Of a stretch of 64,000 nt of DNA, positions 1 to 7,675 are shown one piece after another; within the stretch, counting starts at the first letter, position 1; every line of letters starts with the position of its first letter. Source of the DNA: Pseudomonas sp. PB120 (GTDB lineage: Bacteria; Pseudomonadota; Gammaproteobacteria; Pseudomonadales; Pseudomonadaceae); contig NZ_RWIN01000045.1 in assembly GCF_009761815.1 (NCBI RefSeq), positions 1-64,000 of the forward strand, read 5' to 3'. The notes beneath the pieces are model-generated. The model worked only from the letters and a program-made list of their open reading frames with translations. It ran no database searches and had not been told where the DNA came from. Both the position numbers and the translations under genes were made by a program.

Positions 1-2
1 GG

Positions 3-161
3 TCGGTTATCTTTTCCCACGTCAACGACGGCGGCTTCTGGTTGATCAAGGAATACTTCAACATGACCGTCGCCCAGACCTTCAAGACCTGGACCGTGCT
101 CGAGACCCTGATTTCGGTGGTCGCTTTCGCGTTGACCGTGGGTCTTTCTTACCTGATTTAA
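3..161 (+). CDS. C-terminal end of a GntP/gluconate-type permease (partial)
   Basis: The gene enters from the left edge; only the last 52 residues and the TAA stop are visible. The tail contains HVNDGGFWLIKEYFNM followed by a hydrophobic segment ending in GLSYLI, which is typical of the C-terminus of GntP-family gluconate/H+ symporters (inner membrane). It lies 15 bp upstream of an RpiR-type regulator and a D-aminoacylase on the same strand. In pseudomonads such permeases often sit beside D-aminoacylase, so the substrate may be an N-acyl or D-amino acid rather than gluconate (inference). Family assignment is good; substrate is unknown. Confidence 0.75.
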   Translation, partial: SVIFSHVNDGGFWLIKEYFNMTVAQTFKTWTVLETLISVVAFALTVGLSYLI

Positions 162-176
162 CCGGAGCCGCTCGCC

Positions 177-1037
177 ATGGACATCCTCTATCAAATCCGC
201 GCCCGTCAGGATTCGTTCAGTGCCGGTGAAGGCCGCATCGCACGGCTGATGCTCGACGACGTGGGGTTTGCTTCCGCCGCCAGCCTCGATGAGCTGGCGC
301 TGAGAGCGGAAGTCAGCACCGCCACGTTGTCACGTTTTGCCCGCACCGTCGGCTGTCGCGACCTGCGTGACCTGCGCCTGCAACTGGCCCAGGCCAACGG
401 CGTCGGCAGCCGTTTTCTCGACCCGGCCGGTACACCCGAGCAATCGGCGTTCTATGGGCAGATCGTCGGGGACATCGAGTCGACGCTGCGCCAGCATCTG
501 TCCGCGTTTGACGAGTCGCGCTTTGCCGATGCCGTTAAATTGTTGGGCAAGGCGCGGATGATTCATGCGTTCGGCATGGGCGGCTGCTCGACGTTGTGCA
601 GCGATGAACTGCAAGTGCGCCTGGTGCGACTCGGCTACCCGATTGCCGTGTGCCATGACGCGGTGATGATGCGGATCACCGCGGCCAGCCTCAGCGCCGA
701 GCACGTGGTCATCGTCTGTTCGCTGACCGGCATCACGCCCGAGTTGCTGGAGACGGTAGAGCTGGCTCGCAACTATGGCGCACGGATTCTGGCCATCACC
801 CGCGCCGACTCGCCGCTGGCGCAACTGGCCGACATCGTCCTGCCGCTGCAAAGCGCCGAAACCTCGTTCATCTACAAACCCACGGCGGCGCGCTACGGCA
901 TGCTGCTGGCCATCGACGTGCTTGCCACCGAGCTGGCGCTGGCCAATCCTGAAGACAATCAAGAACGTCTGCGGCGGATCAAACTCGCCCTCGACGATTA
1001 CCGCGGCGGCGACGATCACTTGCCGCTGGGAGACTGA
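177..1037 (+). CDS. MurR/RpiR family transcriptional regulator
   Basis: A 286-residue cytoplasmic DNA-binding regulator. Residues 1-75 form the RpiR-type helix-turn-helix (ELALRAEVSTATLSRFARTVG). Residues about 120-260 form a SIS sugar-phosphate-binding fold (IHAFGMGGCSTLCSDELQVR, then VVIVCSLTGITPE). The length is normal for the family. It sits between the permease and the D-aminoacylase with only 1 bp to the next start (TGA at 1035-1037, ATG at 1039), so it is probably cotranscribed and controls this locus. The ligand cannot be read from sequence; although SIS domains usually bind phosphosugars, the neighbourhood points to a D-amino-acid derivative. Confidence 0.9.
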   Translation: MDILYQIRARQDSFSAGEGRIARLMLDDVGFASAASLDELALRAEVSTATLSRFARTVGCRDLRDLRLQLAQANGVGSRFLDPAGTPEQSAFYGQIVGDIESTLRQHLSAFDESRFADAVKLLGKARMIHAFGMGGCSTLCSDELQVRLVRLGYPIAVCHDAVMMRITAASLSAEHVVIVCSLTGITPELLETVELARNYGARILAITRADSPLAQLADIVLPLQSAETSFIYKPTAARYGMLLAIDVLATELALANPEDNQERLRRIKLALDDYRGGDDHLPLGD

Positions 1038-1038
1038 C

Positions 1039-2496
1039 ATGATGTACGACACGCTGATTCGCAACGCCCTGATCATCGACGGCAGCAACACCCCCGGTTA
1101 CACCGCCGACGTGGCGATTCTGAACGGCCGCATCGAGCGTATCGGCGACCTGCACGATGCCCGCGCCGCCGAAGAAATCCACGCTGCCGGCCGGGTGCTG
1201 GCGCCGGGATTCATCGACGTGCATACCCATGACGACACCGTGGTGATCCGTCAGCCGCAGATGCTGCCCAAGCTCAGCCAGGGGGTGACCACGGTGATCG
1301 TCGGCAACTGCGGGATCAGCGCCTCGCCGGTAAGTTTGAAGGGCGATCCGCCGGACCCGATGAACCTGCTCGGCACAGCGGCTGCGTTTGTTTACCCCAC
1401 CTTCAGCGCTTACCGTGCGGCGGTCGAAGCGGCGAACACCACGCTGAACGTTGCCGCGCTGGTCGGCCATACCGCGTTGCGCAGCAATCACCTCGACGAC
1501 CTGTTCCGCACCGCCACGGCCGATGAAATCAGCGCGATGCGCGAGCAACTGCGCGAAAGCCTCGAAGCCGGTGCCTTGGGTTTATCCACAGGCCTGGCGT
1601 ACGCCAGCGCGTTCTCGGCCTCCACCGATGAAGTGAAGCAACTGACCGAAGAACTGACGGCGTTCGGCGCGGTGTACACCACGCATTTGCGCAGCGAATT
1701 CGAGCCCGTGCTGGAGGCCATGGACGAGGCGTTCCAGATCGGCCGCCATGCGAAATCCCCGGTGATCATTTCCCACCTCAAGTGTGCCGGCGCCGGTAAC
1801 TGGGGACGCAGCCCACAATTATTGGCTTCGCTGGAAGAGGCTGCGAAAACCCACCCGGTGGGCTGCGATTGTTACCCCTATGCGGCGAGCTCTTCGACCC
1901 TCGATCTAAAACAGGTCACCGACGCCCACCGCATCACCATCACCTGGTCCACGCCACATCCGGAACTGGGCGGTCGCGACCTGATGGACATTGCTGCCGA
2001 GTGGAACGTGGCATTGCTCGAAGCGGCCCGCCGACTGCAACCCGCGGGCGCGGTGTACTACGGCATGGACGAGGCGGATGTACGAAGAATCCTCGCGCAT
2101 CCGTTGTCGATGGTGGGGTCAGACGGCCTGCCGGAAGATCCGTTCCCCCATCCACGTTTGTGGGGCGCTTTCCCACGGGTACTCGGGCATTTCAGTCGCG
2201 ATGTGGGGCTGTTTCCACTGCACACCGCGGTGCACAAAATGACCGGGCTGTCGGCGGCGCGGTTTGGCTTGAAGGAACGTGGCGAGATCCGTGAAGGGCA
2301 TTGGGCGGATCTGGTGCTGTTTGATCCGGCGACCATCCGTGACGTCGCAGACTTCAATGACCCGCAACGGGCGGCGGAAGGGATTGACGGGGTGTGGGTC
2401 AATGGCGTGTTGAGCTACAGCGACGGGCAGGCAAACGGCAAACGGGAAGGGCGGTTTCTGGCGCGAGAAGGGGATTTGCGCGACGGTTTTCAATAA
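1039..2496 (+). CDS. D-aminoacylase (N-acyl-D-amino-acid deacylase)
   Basis: A 485-residue amidohydrolase that removes the acyl group from N-acyl-D-amino acids, giving the free D-amino acid. It has the amidohydrolase metal motif HTH at residues 62-64 (DVHTHDD), a cysteine at 91 in VGNCGIS as in D-aminoacylases where Cys is a zinc ligand, later THLRSE and ISHLKCAG histidines, and VGSDGLP carrying the expected catalytic Asp. Length matches known D-aminoacylases (about 480). The ATG at 1039 lies just after the regulator stop; a second ATG follows at 1042. The frame stays open upstream to 775, but that part overlaps the regulator and is not coding. Cytoplasmic; no signal peptide. Confidence 0.92.
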   Translation: MMYDTLIRNALIIDGSNTPGYTADVAILNGRIERIGDLHDARAAEEIHAAGRVLAPGFIDVHTHDDTVVIRQPQMLPKLSQGVTTVIVGNCGISASPVSLKGDPPDPMNLLGTAAAFVYPTFSAYRAAVEAANTTLNVAALVGHTALRSNHLDDLFRTATADEISAMREQLRESLEAGALGLSTGLAYASAFSASTDEVKQLTEELTAFGAVYTTHLRSEFEPVLEAMDEAFQIGRHAKSPVIISHLKCAGAGNWGRSPQLLASLEEAAKTHPVGCDCYPYAASSSTLDLKQVTDAHRITITWSTPHPELGGRDLMDIAAEWNVALLEAARRLQPAGAVYYGMDEADVRRILAHPLSMVGSDGLPEDPFPHPRLWGAFPRVLGHFSRDVGLFPLHTAVHKMTGLSAARFGLKERGEIREGHWADLVLFDPATIRDVADFNDPQRAAEGIDGVWVNGVLSYSDGQANGKREGRFLAREGDLRDGFQ

Positions 2497-2615
2497 CGAT
2501 TCCGAGTGCTGCGTCACAGTGATGGCACATTGCAACTAAAGAAAGCCATCGCCAAGCCGAAGCGCTGACACTAGCCCGGCTACACGCCGGGTCTTTCCAG
2601 TCTGGGAGCAACTTC

Positions 2616-2984
2616 ATGAGCTTCGGCAAAACCACCCCGATTCTGCGGATTTTCGACGAACACAAAGCCATGGAGTTCTACGTCGACTTCCTCGGCTTCA
2701 AGGTCGACTGGCAGCATCGTTTCGAGCCGAATTTTCCGCTGTACCTGCAAGTCTCCCGTGGCGAATGCGTGCTGCACCTGTCGGAACACCACGGCGACAG
2801 CACACCCGGCTCGGCCTTGCGCATCGAGACGGATGAACTGGAGGCGTTCCAACAGCAGCTGATCGCCAAGCAATACAAGGTTTCGCACCCCCAGATCCAG
2901 GCCATGCCATGGGGCAGCCAGGACATGACCGTGACCGATCCGTTTGGGAATCGGTTGGTGTTTACCAATGCGATTTGTGTGTAG
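2616..2984 (+). CDS. Glyoxalase/bleomycin-resistance (VOC) superfamily protein
   Basis: A 122-residue single-domain VOC protein. It shows the paired beta-alpha-beta-beta-beta pattern: RIFDEHKAMEFYVDFLGFKVDW at the N-terminus, CVLHLSEHHG in the middle and MTVTDPFGNRLVFTN at the C-terminus. A GGGAGC ribosome-binding site precedes the ATG. This size and pattern resemble the glyoxalase superfamily group annotated as bleomycin-resistance-like proteins, which may bind a small ligand without catalysis. It stands alone between the D-aminoacylase locus and a REP element. The specific substrate is unknown. Confidence 0.85.
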   Translation: MSFGKTTPILRIFDEHKAMEFYVDFLGFKVDWQHRFEPNFPLYLQVSRGECVLHLSEHHGDSTPGSALRIETDELEAFQQQLIAKQYKVSHPQIQAMPWGSQDMTVTDPFGNRLVFTNAICV

Positions 2985-3028
2985 GGCGACAAGCCAGAGC
3001 GGAAATCCAGGTTGTTTGTCGTATCGCC

Positions 3029-3091
3029 ATCGCGAGCAGGCTCACTCCCACAGGTTCAGCGCAATTCTGTGGGAGCGAGCCTGCTCGCGAT
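3029..3091. repeat. REP-type inverted pair (REPIN)
   Basis: Two 25-bp arms, 3029-3053 and 3067-3091, are reverse complements apart from one base and contain the P. fluorescens REP core GCGAGCAGGCTC. A 13-bp spacer separates them. It lies between two convergent genes (VOC protein and chemoreceptor), the usual place for such elements, and could form a hairpin in either transcript. Confidence 0.85.
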
Positions 3092-3120
3092 TGGATCTGC
3101 AAATCAGCGCTGGCTGACCG

Positions 3121-5040
3121 TCAAACCCGGAAGTGGCTCACCATCATCTGCAACTGGTTGCCCAACCGCGCCAGTTCAATGCTGGACTTGGCGGTTTCGT
3201 CGCTGGCGGCGGCGGTTTGTTCGGACACGTCGCGTACGTTGATGATGCTGCGGCTGATCTCTTCGGCGACGGCGCTTTGCTGCTCGGCGGCGGCCGCGAT
3301 CTGCTGGTTCATCGACTGGATGTTCGACACCGTGCGGGTGATGTTTTCCAGTGAGACGCCGGCCTTGCGGGTCAGGGCGACGCTGCTGTCGGTCAGGACG
3401 CGGCTGTTGTTCATCACCGCCGACACTTGTTGGGTGCCGTTCTGCAGACCAGCCACCAGGCCTTCGATTTCTTCGGTGGATTTCTGCGTGCGCTGGGCCA
3501 GGCCCCGGACTTCGTCGGCCACCACGGCAAATCCGCGACCGGCTTCACCGGCGCGAGCCGCTTCAATCGCTGCGTTGAGGGCCAGCAAGTTGGTCTGCTC
3601 GGCCACGGCCTTGATCACGTCCATAACGCTGCCGATCTTGTCGCTTTCCTGTTGCAGCACGCTCATGGCTTCGGTGGAACGCACCACTTCGCTGGCCAGT
3701 CGCTCGATCTGGGCGATGGCTTCGTTGACGACCTTGTCGCCTTCGCGAGCTTCACCGTCAGCCGCGGCGGCAGCCTGGGACGCCTGTTCGGCGTTGCGTG
3801 CGACTTCCTGCACGGTGGCGGTCATTTCGTGCATGGCCGTGGCGACCTGATCGGTTTCGATTTTCTGGCTGTTGACCCCGGCGCTGGTTTGCCCGGTCAC
3901 GGCCGACAGCTCTTCGGCGGCGCTGGCGATCTGGGTGACGCCGTCGCGGATGCCGCTGATCAAGTCACGCAGGGTCACGCCCATGCGCGCGATGCCTTGT
4001 TGCAACACGCCGAGTTCGTCGCGGCGCGTCACCTGGACGTCCTGGGACAGGTCGCCGCTGGCGATGCGTTGCACCACGGCCAGGGTGTCGCGCAGGGGGC
4101 CGGTGATCTGACGGGTGATGACGAGGGCGGCAATGACACCGACCAACAACGCCAGCAAGGTGCTGATGATTTGCAGGGTGCGGGCCTGGGCGCTTTCGGC
4201 GTCGCGGCGGTCGAGCTGGATCTGATACAGCTGATCGCTCAAGGTCACAATGGTGGCGCCCTGGTCGGTCATTTCCTTGCGTGCCTGCACGGTATCGTTG
4301 CTGGCGGCCTTGTAAGCCTGCAAGGCACTGCGGTAGGACGTCAGCGCGGTTTCCAGCTGACGCAGGGCGTCCAGCTGAGTGTCGGCGAACTGCACGTTGA
4401 GGGTTTTCAGGCTGGCAATCGCCGCGTCCAGTTGGCCGACGGCTTTTTGCTCGGTCTCGGCGTTGGTGGTCGCGGTGTAGCCGCGCACTTCGTAGCGGGC
4501 CAGCAAGAACGCTTCCCGGGCCGCCGTGATGGCCTGGAACTGTTCGAAGCGTTGGTCGCTCAGCGGCATTTGCTGCACGCGGGTGTTGATGGTGCCCAGC
4601 AGCGTGTTGGCGGTTTCGGCGTTGGCGCCCATGGCGTCGCGAGCGCTGTTACCTGAGCGGTAGGCGCTGCGCATTTTGTTCAGGGACGTTTTATACGCCT
4701 CGATGACGTCACCTTGGGCTTTGAGCAGCTTGAGGTTTTCCGGGCTCTTGAACTTCGCCAGCAGCGATTGCTGTTGCGCGGAGAAGGCGTCGAGGGTGGT
4801 TTGCACGGCCTGCGCGGCCGTTTCGTCGCCGTTGGTCAGCATGTATTGCAGACGAACCACGCGCAGCTTGGTCAGGCCGGCGTTGAGCTGGGTGATGTCG
4901 CTCATCCAGTTGCTGCGGTCAATCAACCCGCCCAGGCTGGTCCAGCCCGTCAGGGCCAGGACGCACGTTAACGCCAGGACCAGGCCGAATCCCAGGCCCA
5001 GTTTCAGGTTCACGCTGATATTGCCGAACCAGCTATTCAT
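3121..5040 (-). CDS. Methyl-accepting chemotaxis protein with HBM-type sensor domain (McpS-like)
   Basis: A 639-residue inner-membrane chemoreceptor. TM1 is about residues 13-33, then a helical periplasmic region of about 250 residues (35-287), TM2 about 288-309, a HAMP domain starting [11 protein letters not shown], and the cytoplasmic signalling domain with the hairpin tip [19 protein letters not shown]. The sensor size fits the helical bimodular (HBM) domain of P. putida McpS, which has the same length and senses TCA intermediates; the ligand here is inference. The start at 5040 ([13 protein letters not shown]) is chosen because GGAGGA sits 7 bp upstream. No C-terminal CheR/CheB pentapeptide is seen; the protein ends SHFRV. 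Confidence 0.92.
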   Translation of the reverse strand: MNSWFGNISVNLKLGLGFGLVLALTCVLALTGWTSLGGLIDRSNWMSDITQLNAGLTKLRVVRLQYMLTNGDETAAQAVQTTLDAFSAQQQSLLAKFKSPENLKLLKAQGDVIEAYKTSLNKMRSAYRSGNSARDAMGANAETANTLLGTINTRVQQMPLSDQRFEQFQAITAAREAFLLARYEVRGYTATTNAETEQKAVGQLDAAIASLKTLNVQFADTQLDALRQLETALTSYRSALQAYKAASNDTVQARKEMTDQGATIVTLSDQLYQIQLDRRDAESAQARTLQIISTLLALLVGVIAALVITRQITGPLRDTLAVVQRIASGDLSQDVQVTRRDELGVLQQGIARMGVTLRDLISGIRDGVTQIASAAEELSAVTGQTSAGVNSQKIETDQVATAMHEMTATVQEVARNAEQASQAAAAADGEAREGDKVVNEAIAQIERLASEVVRSTEAMSVLQQESDKIGSVMDVIKAVAEQTNLLALNAAIEAARAGEAGRGFAVVADEVRGLAQRTQKSTEEIEGLVAGLQNGTQQVSAVMNNSRVLTDSSVALTRKAGVSLENITRTVSNIQSMNQQIAAAAEQQSAVAEEISRSIINVRDVSEQTAAASDETAKSSIELARLGNQLQMMVSHFRV

Positions 5041-5304
5041 CAAAAATTCCTCCAGGAACGTTGTGCTTCTTGATCGTCGGTTGGCTGGAAGATTGTTGTT
5101 TTTGGGCGCCAGCAAGGGGGTGTAGCAGGACTGTATCGGCCGCCTTCGCGAGAGCTGAAAGGTTTTTGCGGAGCAGTTTCCGTTACTCGGCTTTTGCCCG
5201 GTTTTAAGCTTTTTTTCACATGGGTTTCACTGGCTGCCGACGCGAGCTTCTCTAACCTCGCCGCTTCGAATGAAAAAAGATGTTGGCCGGCGAGGCGGCT
5301 TGAT

Positions 5305-5976
5305 GTGGGATTAAGACTGAGCCTGTTCGGGGTAAAACGCTCGATCGACCTGAGCCGTTTGACCCGCTATCGCAACACCGCCGTGGTGATTGCCTCGGCG
5401 CTGCTGATGGTTTCCCTGGCATTCTGGCTGCTGCGCCCTGTCGGTGCGCCGGACCTGGCCCATGGCAACGCGGCCGGTGCCAAGGCGCTGGTTGACGGCT
5501 GGGCCAAGGGCGATATGATCGTGCTGGTTCGTCACGTCGAACGCTGCGATCATTCCAGTGCTGCCTGCCTGAGCGGTAACGACGGCATCACCGAGCGTTC
5601 CAGAAGCGTCGCGGTGGCGGTAGGTGACCAGTTTCAAAAACTGGGGCTGGAGAAGTCCGATATCTACAACAGCCCGGTGATCCGCACCGCGCAGACAGCC
5701 GGCTTCATGTTCAACAAGGTCGGGGTCGGGGAAGACTGGTTGATCAACTGCAAAGGCACCATGCTGCGTGACGCCCTGGCGCACAAAGTGGCGGGTCGCA
5801 ACCTGATACTGGTGACCCACAGCGAATGCATGTCGCAACTGGAGAAAGACCTCAAGTTGCCGGCCTCGACCTTGGGTTACGGTGCGTCGTTGTTCGTGTC
5901 TGCCCAAACCCCTGAACACCCGCGCATGCTCGGTGTTATCGAGGCCTCGGATTGGCGTTCGGTGACCACCGAATGA
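5305..5976 (+). CDS. Membrane-anchored histidine phosphatase family protein
   Basis: About 223 residues if started at the GTG at 5305. A single N-terminal membrane segment (AVVIASALLMVSLAFWLL) is followed by a histidine phosphatase core: VLVRHVERCDHS holds the RH nucleophile motif, NSPVIRTAQTAG the second Arg, and LILVTHSECMS the second His. It resembles Ais/PmrG-type phosphatases acting on lipopolysaccharide heptose phosphate, but that substrate is only an analogy. The frame is open back to an ATG at 5194, yet that stretch looks non-coding, so the start is uncertain. The next gene, a PAP2 phosphatase, begins 34 bp downstream on the same strand, suggesting a two-gene envelope phosphatase unit. 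Confidence 0.8.
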   Translation: MGLRLSLFGVKRSIDLSRLTRYRNTAVVIASALLMVSLAFWLLRPVGAPDLAHGNAAGAKALVDGWAKGDMIVLVRHVERCDHSSAACLSGNDGITERSRSVAVAVGDQFQKLGLEKSDIYNSPVIRTAQTAGFMFNKVGVGEDWLINCKGTMLRDALAHKVAGRNLILVTHSECMSQLEKDLKLPASTLGYGASLFVSAQTPEHPRMLGVIEASDWRSVTTE

Positions 5977-6010
5977 TTTTTTTCATCTTCCCTCTGGATC
6001 AGGACACACG

Positions 6011-6838
6011 ATGCTGACTGCTTCGCGCTACCGTTTTTACTGGGTGAATTTTGGTATTCCACTGGCCTGCGCGGCGGTGGTTTTCCTGATGTTCGACATG
6101 ACCACCATCGACATGGCCTTCAGCAACTTGCTGTTTGACCCGGTGGCGCAGATCTTTCCGCTCGATCACGTTCGCTTCTTTGAGCAACTGACCCACAAGT
6201 GGGCGCGGATCATTCCGAACTGGACCGCTGAAATCGCCTTGATCGGGGCAGTGCTGTCCTTTGTCTGGCCATTGGTCAACCCGCAAAAGCACCCGCGCCT
6301 CGGCGCTTTTCTGGAACGCTGCAAAGCCGCCCCGGTGCTTCGGTTTGCCCATGCCCATCGCCGGGATTTCCTGTTTGTCGTGTTCGCGTTTGCGATCTGT
6401 ACCGGTGTGATCCATTTCCTGAAGTCGCACACCAGCGTGTACTGCCCGATTGAAACCACGCTCTACGGCGGGAAAATGCCGCACATCGAGTGGTACAACA
6501 ACTTCCAGCTGTTCAGGGAAGCGGGCAAGGGCCGTTGCTGGCCAGGCGGACATGCATCGGGTGGTTTCACCATGTTGGCCCTGTATTTTGTGGCTCGCCG
6601 TTATCGCTGGCGCTATTCGAAAGCGATCCTGTGGGGCTCGCTGTTGCTCGGCTTCATCTACGGCACGACGCGGGTTCTGCAAGGCTGGCACTACATGTCC
6701 CACACCTTCTGGGCCGGGATCTTCGTGTGGGCGGCGTGTTTGGTGACGGCGCTGGCGTTTTATGGCCGGGCGCGGCTGGATGTGCCGGTGTTGAAGAAGG
6801 CTGAAAGGCCGGAGTTGGTGGCTCAGCCTGTGATTTGA
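6011..6838 (+). CDS. Membrane PAP2 family phosphatase
   Basis: A 275-residue integral membrane protein with about six hydrophobic segments and PAP2 phosphatase signatures: K138 with a nearby CP at 145-146, the core motif PGGHAS (178-183) and R221 with H227/H231 in RVLQGWHYMSHT. These resemble LpxE-like or undecaprenyl/lipid phosphatases, which remove phosphate on the periplasmic side of the inner membrane. The PSGH motif is changed to PGGH and the last motif ends in SHT rather than HxxxD, so it belongs to a divergent subfamily. It is probably cotranscribed with the histidine phosphatase upstream and is followed by a clear terminator. Confidence 0.85.
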   Translation: MLTASRYRFYWVNFGIPLACAAVVFLMFDMTTIDMAFSNLLFDPVAQIFPLDHVRFFEQLTHKWARIIPNWTAEIALIGAVLSFVWPLVNPQKHPRLGAFLERCKAAPVLRFAHAHRRDFLFVVFAFAICTGVIHFLKSHTSVYCPIETTLYGGKMPHIEWYNNFQLFREAGKGRCWPGGHASGGFTMLALYFVARRYRWRYSKAILWGSLLLGFIYGTTRVLQGWHYMSHTFWAGIFVWAACLVTALAFYGRARLDVPVLKKAERPELVAQPVI

Positions 6839-6859
6839 GATAAATCTTGAATGACGAAA

Positions 6860-6891
6860 CCCGCAATCCGAGTAGGGATTGCGGGTTTTTT
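6860..6891 (+). terminator. Rho-independent terminator of the PAP2 gene
   Basis: A perfect 10-bp stem, CCCGCAATCC (6860-6869) with GGATTGCGGG (6876-6885), has a 6-base loop and is followed by a run of six T. It lies 22 bp after the PAP2 stop codon. Confidence 0.93.
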
Positions 6892-6910
6892 GTTGCCTGG
6901 GAAATTGCTA

Positions 6911-6947
6911 TCGTCGGATCGCCGCCCGGAGCCGGCTCGCTCCCACA
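6911..6947. repeat. REP-like element, left arm of a long-range inverted pair
   Basis: 37 bp beginning TCGTCGGATCGCCGCCCG and continuing into a REP core. Its reverse complement recurs at 7622-7658 with one mismatch, so the two copies face each other across the DUF6124 gene and its leader. Each copy carries more flanking identity than an ordinary REP core. Confidence 0.85.
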
Positions 6948-6956
6948 TTGGATTGC

Positions 6957-7217
6957 TTATTCCTGGGGATCGACGTTATCCAAGGCCTGGTTCACCGCCA
7001 ACTCCGCCAGCATGATGATCTGCGCAATGGCCAGCGCGGTGTTGCGCTGCGAACCGTTCAGGTCGGTGGCCAAATCGCTGGTCATGACACTGGCGGAGGC
7101 CAAGGACTCGCAGGCATGGGCGAGGAGGTTTTCGGTGCCGATGTCGGGGAGGATCGTGAAGAAGGGGCTGGGGCGATAGGGTTTGGTAGGTGGGGGATCT
7201 GGGATTAGCTTATCCAA
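6957..7217 (-). CDS. Small DUF6124/DUF3077-type Pseudomonas protein, TTG start
   Basis: An 86-residue protein starting LDKLIPDPPPTKPY and holding the hallmark ENLLAHACESLASASVM, then NTALAIAQIIMLAELAVNQALD and ending NVDPQE. This is the small, Pseudomonas-specific helical family of unknown function often present in several copies per genome. No ATG fits; the TTG at 7217 is preceded by GAGGA at 7-8 bp, and homologues typically begin MDKLIPDP. The frame stays open upstream to 7388, but that part is the structured leader. No signal peptide or catalytic motif is visible. Function is unknown; a role in regulation or stress is only a guess. Confidence 0.8.
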   Translation of the reverse strand: MDKLIPDPPPTKPYRPSPFFTILPDIGTENLLAHACESLASASVMTSDLATDLNGSQRNTALAIAQIIMLAELAVNQALDNVDPQE

Positions 7218-7258
7218 AAGACAGTCCTCATCAATTAGGCGCCATCCCTTGCCGTTTC

Positions 7259-7417
7259 TCACGCGGTAGAAGAGGTGGCAGCTGTGTGCGGAGTGAGAAA
7301 CCGGGGAGGACAAGTTCCGGCCAGACCGAAGTCCGCCCGCACACAGCCGCCATAACGAAACTGCAGGCAGCGGATAAGCTGGCGGCAATTATGGTGGTTA
7401 TGGCACTGGATTAACAT
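7259..7417 (-). CDS. Possible 52-codon upstream ORF in the DUF6124 leader
   Basis: An ATG at 7417, preceded by GGAGG 3 bp away, opens a 52-codon frame that ends at TGA 7259-7261, about 40 bp before the DUF6124 start. It begins MLIQCHNHHNC and is rich in Cys, His, Arg and Thr. It runs through the long stem-loop at 7277-7351, so it may be a leader peptide whose translation opens or closes that structure, or it may be a chance frame in an RNA element. It resembles no protein known to me. Confidence 0.3.
   Translation of the reverse strand: MLIQCHNHHNCRQLIRCLQFRYGGCVRADFGLAGTCPPRFLTPHTAATSSTA
7277..7351 (-). ncRNA. Structured leader RNA (three-way-junction-like) upstream of the DUF6124 gene
   Basis: On the minus strand two 15-base arms (7337-7351 and 7277-7291) pair at 15 positions with one G-U. 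Inside are a GGAC-UUCG-GUC hairpin, a very stable cUUCGg tetraloop, and a CCGG...CCGG hairpin. The element lies in the 200-nt leader of the DUF6124 gene. It looks like a cis-acting RNA or small RNA; no known riboswitch class was recognised. Confidence 0.45.
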
Positions 7418-7581
7418 CGTCCTCCGGGTTCTCACACCCGATCACTGAGTTTTCAGTGACAACCCAAGACTAGAGAGCCCGCTTCCGACCGACAACCTTA
7501 AAGTTCTGTGGGCCTTTTCTGCTTTTTGGGTAGGTCATGTCCTGCAATGAAGAAGACATCGTTGTCGTCAATGAGGCCGCC

Positions 7582-7659
7582 TTCGCGAGCAGGCTCGCTC
7601 CTACATTGGAATGCATTCCACTGTGGGAGTGAGCCGGCTCCGGGCGGCGATCCGACGAT
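7582..7659. repeat. REPIN, including the right arm of the long-range inverted pair
   Basis: TTCGCGAGCAGGCTCGCTCC at 7582-7601 faces TGTGGGAGTGAGCCGGCTCC at 7622-7641 as a degenerate inverted pair. The segment 7622-7658 is the reverse complement of 6911-6947 with one mismatch in 37. Confidence 0.8.
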
Positions 7660-7675
7660 GAACGATTACTCGGTC

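Larger units (their letters stand above)
7218..7675. other. 458-bp gene-poor region: DUF6124 leader and REPIN
   Basis: This gap between the DUF6124 gene and the glycosyltransferase holds the structured leader (7277-7351), the possible upstream ORF (7259-7417), a small hairpin TCACTGA/TCAGTGA near 7443-7459, and a REPIN at 7582-7659. On the minus strand, 7470-7559 is an open 29-codon frame ending FKVVGRKRAL. No other gene is supported. Confidence 0.6.

Noticed and set aside
7218..7388. N-terminal extension of the DUF6124 frame up to 7388.
   Set aside because: The extension runs through the structured leader and lacks similarity to the family, which starts at LDKLIPDP; a good ribosome-binding site supports the TTG at 7217.
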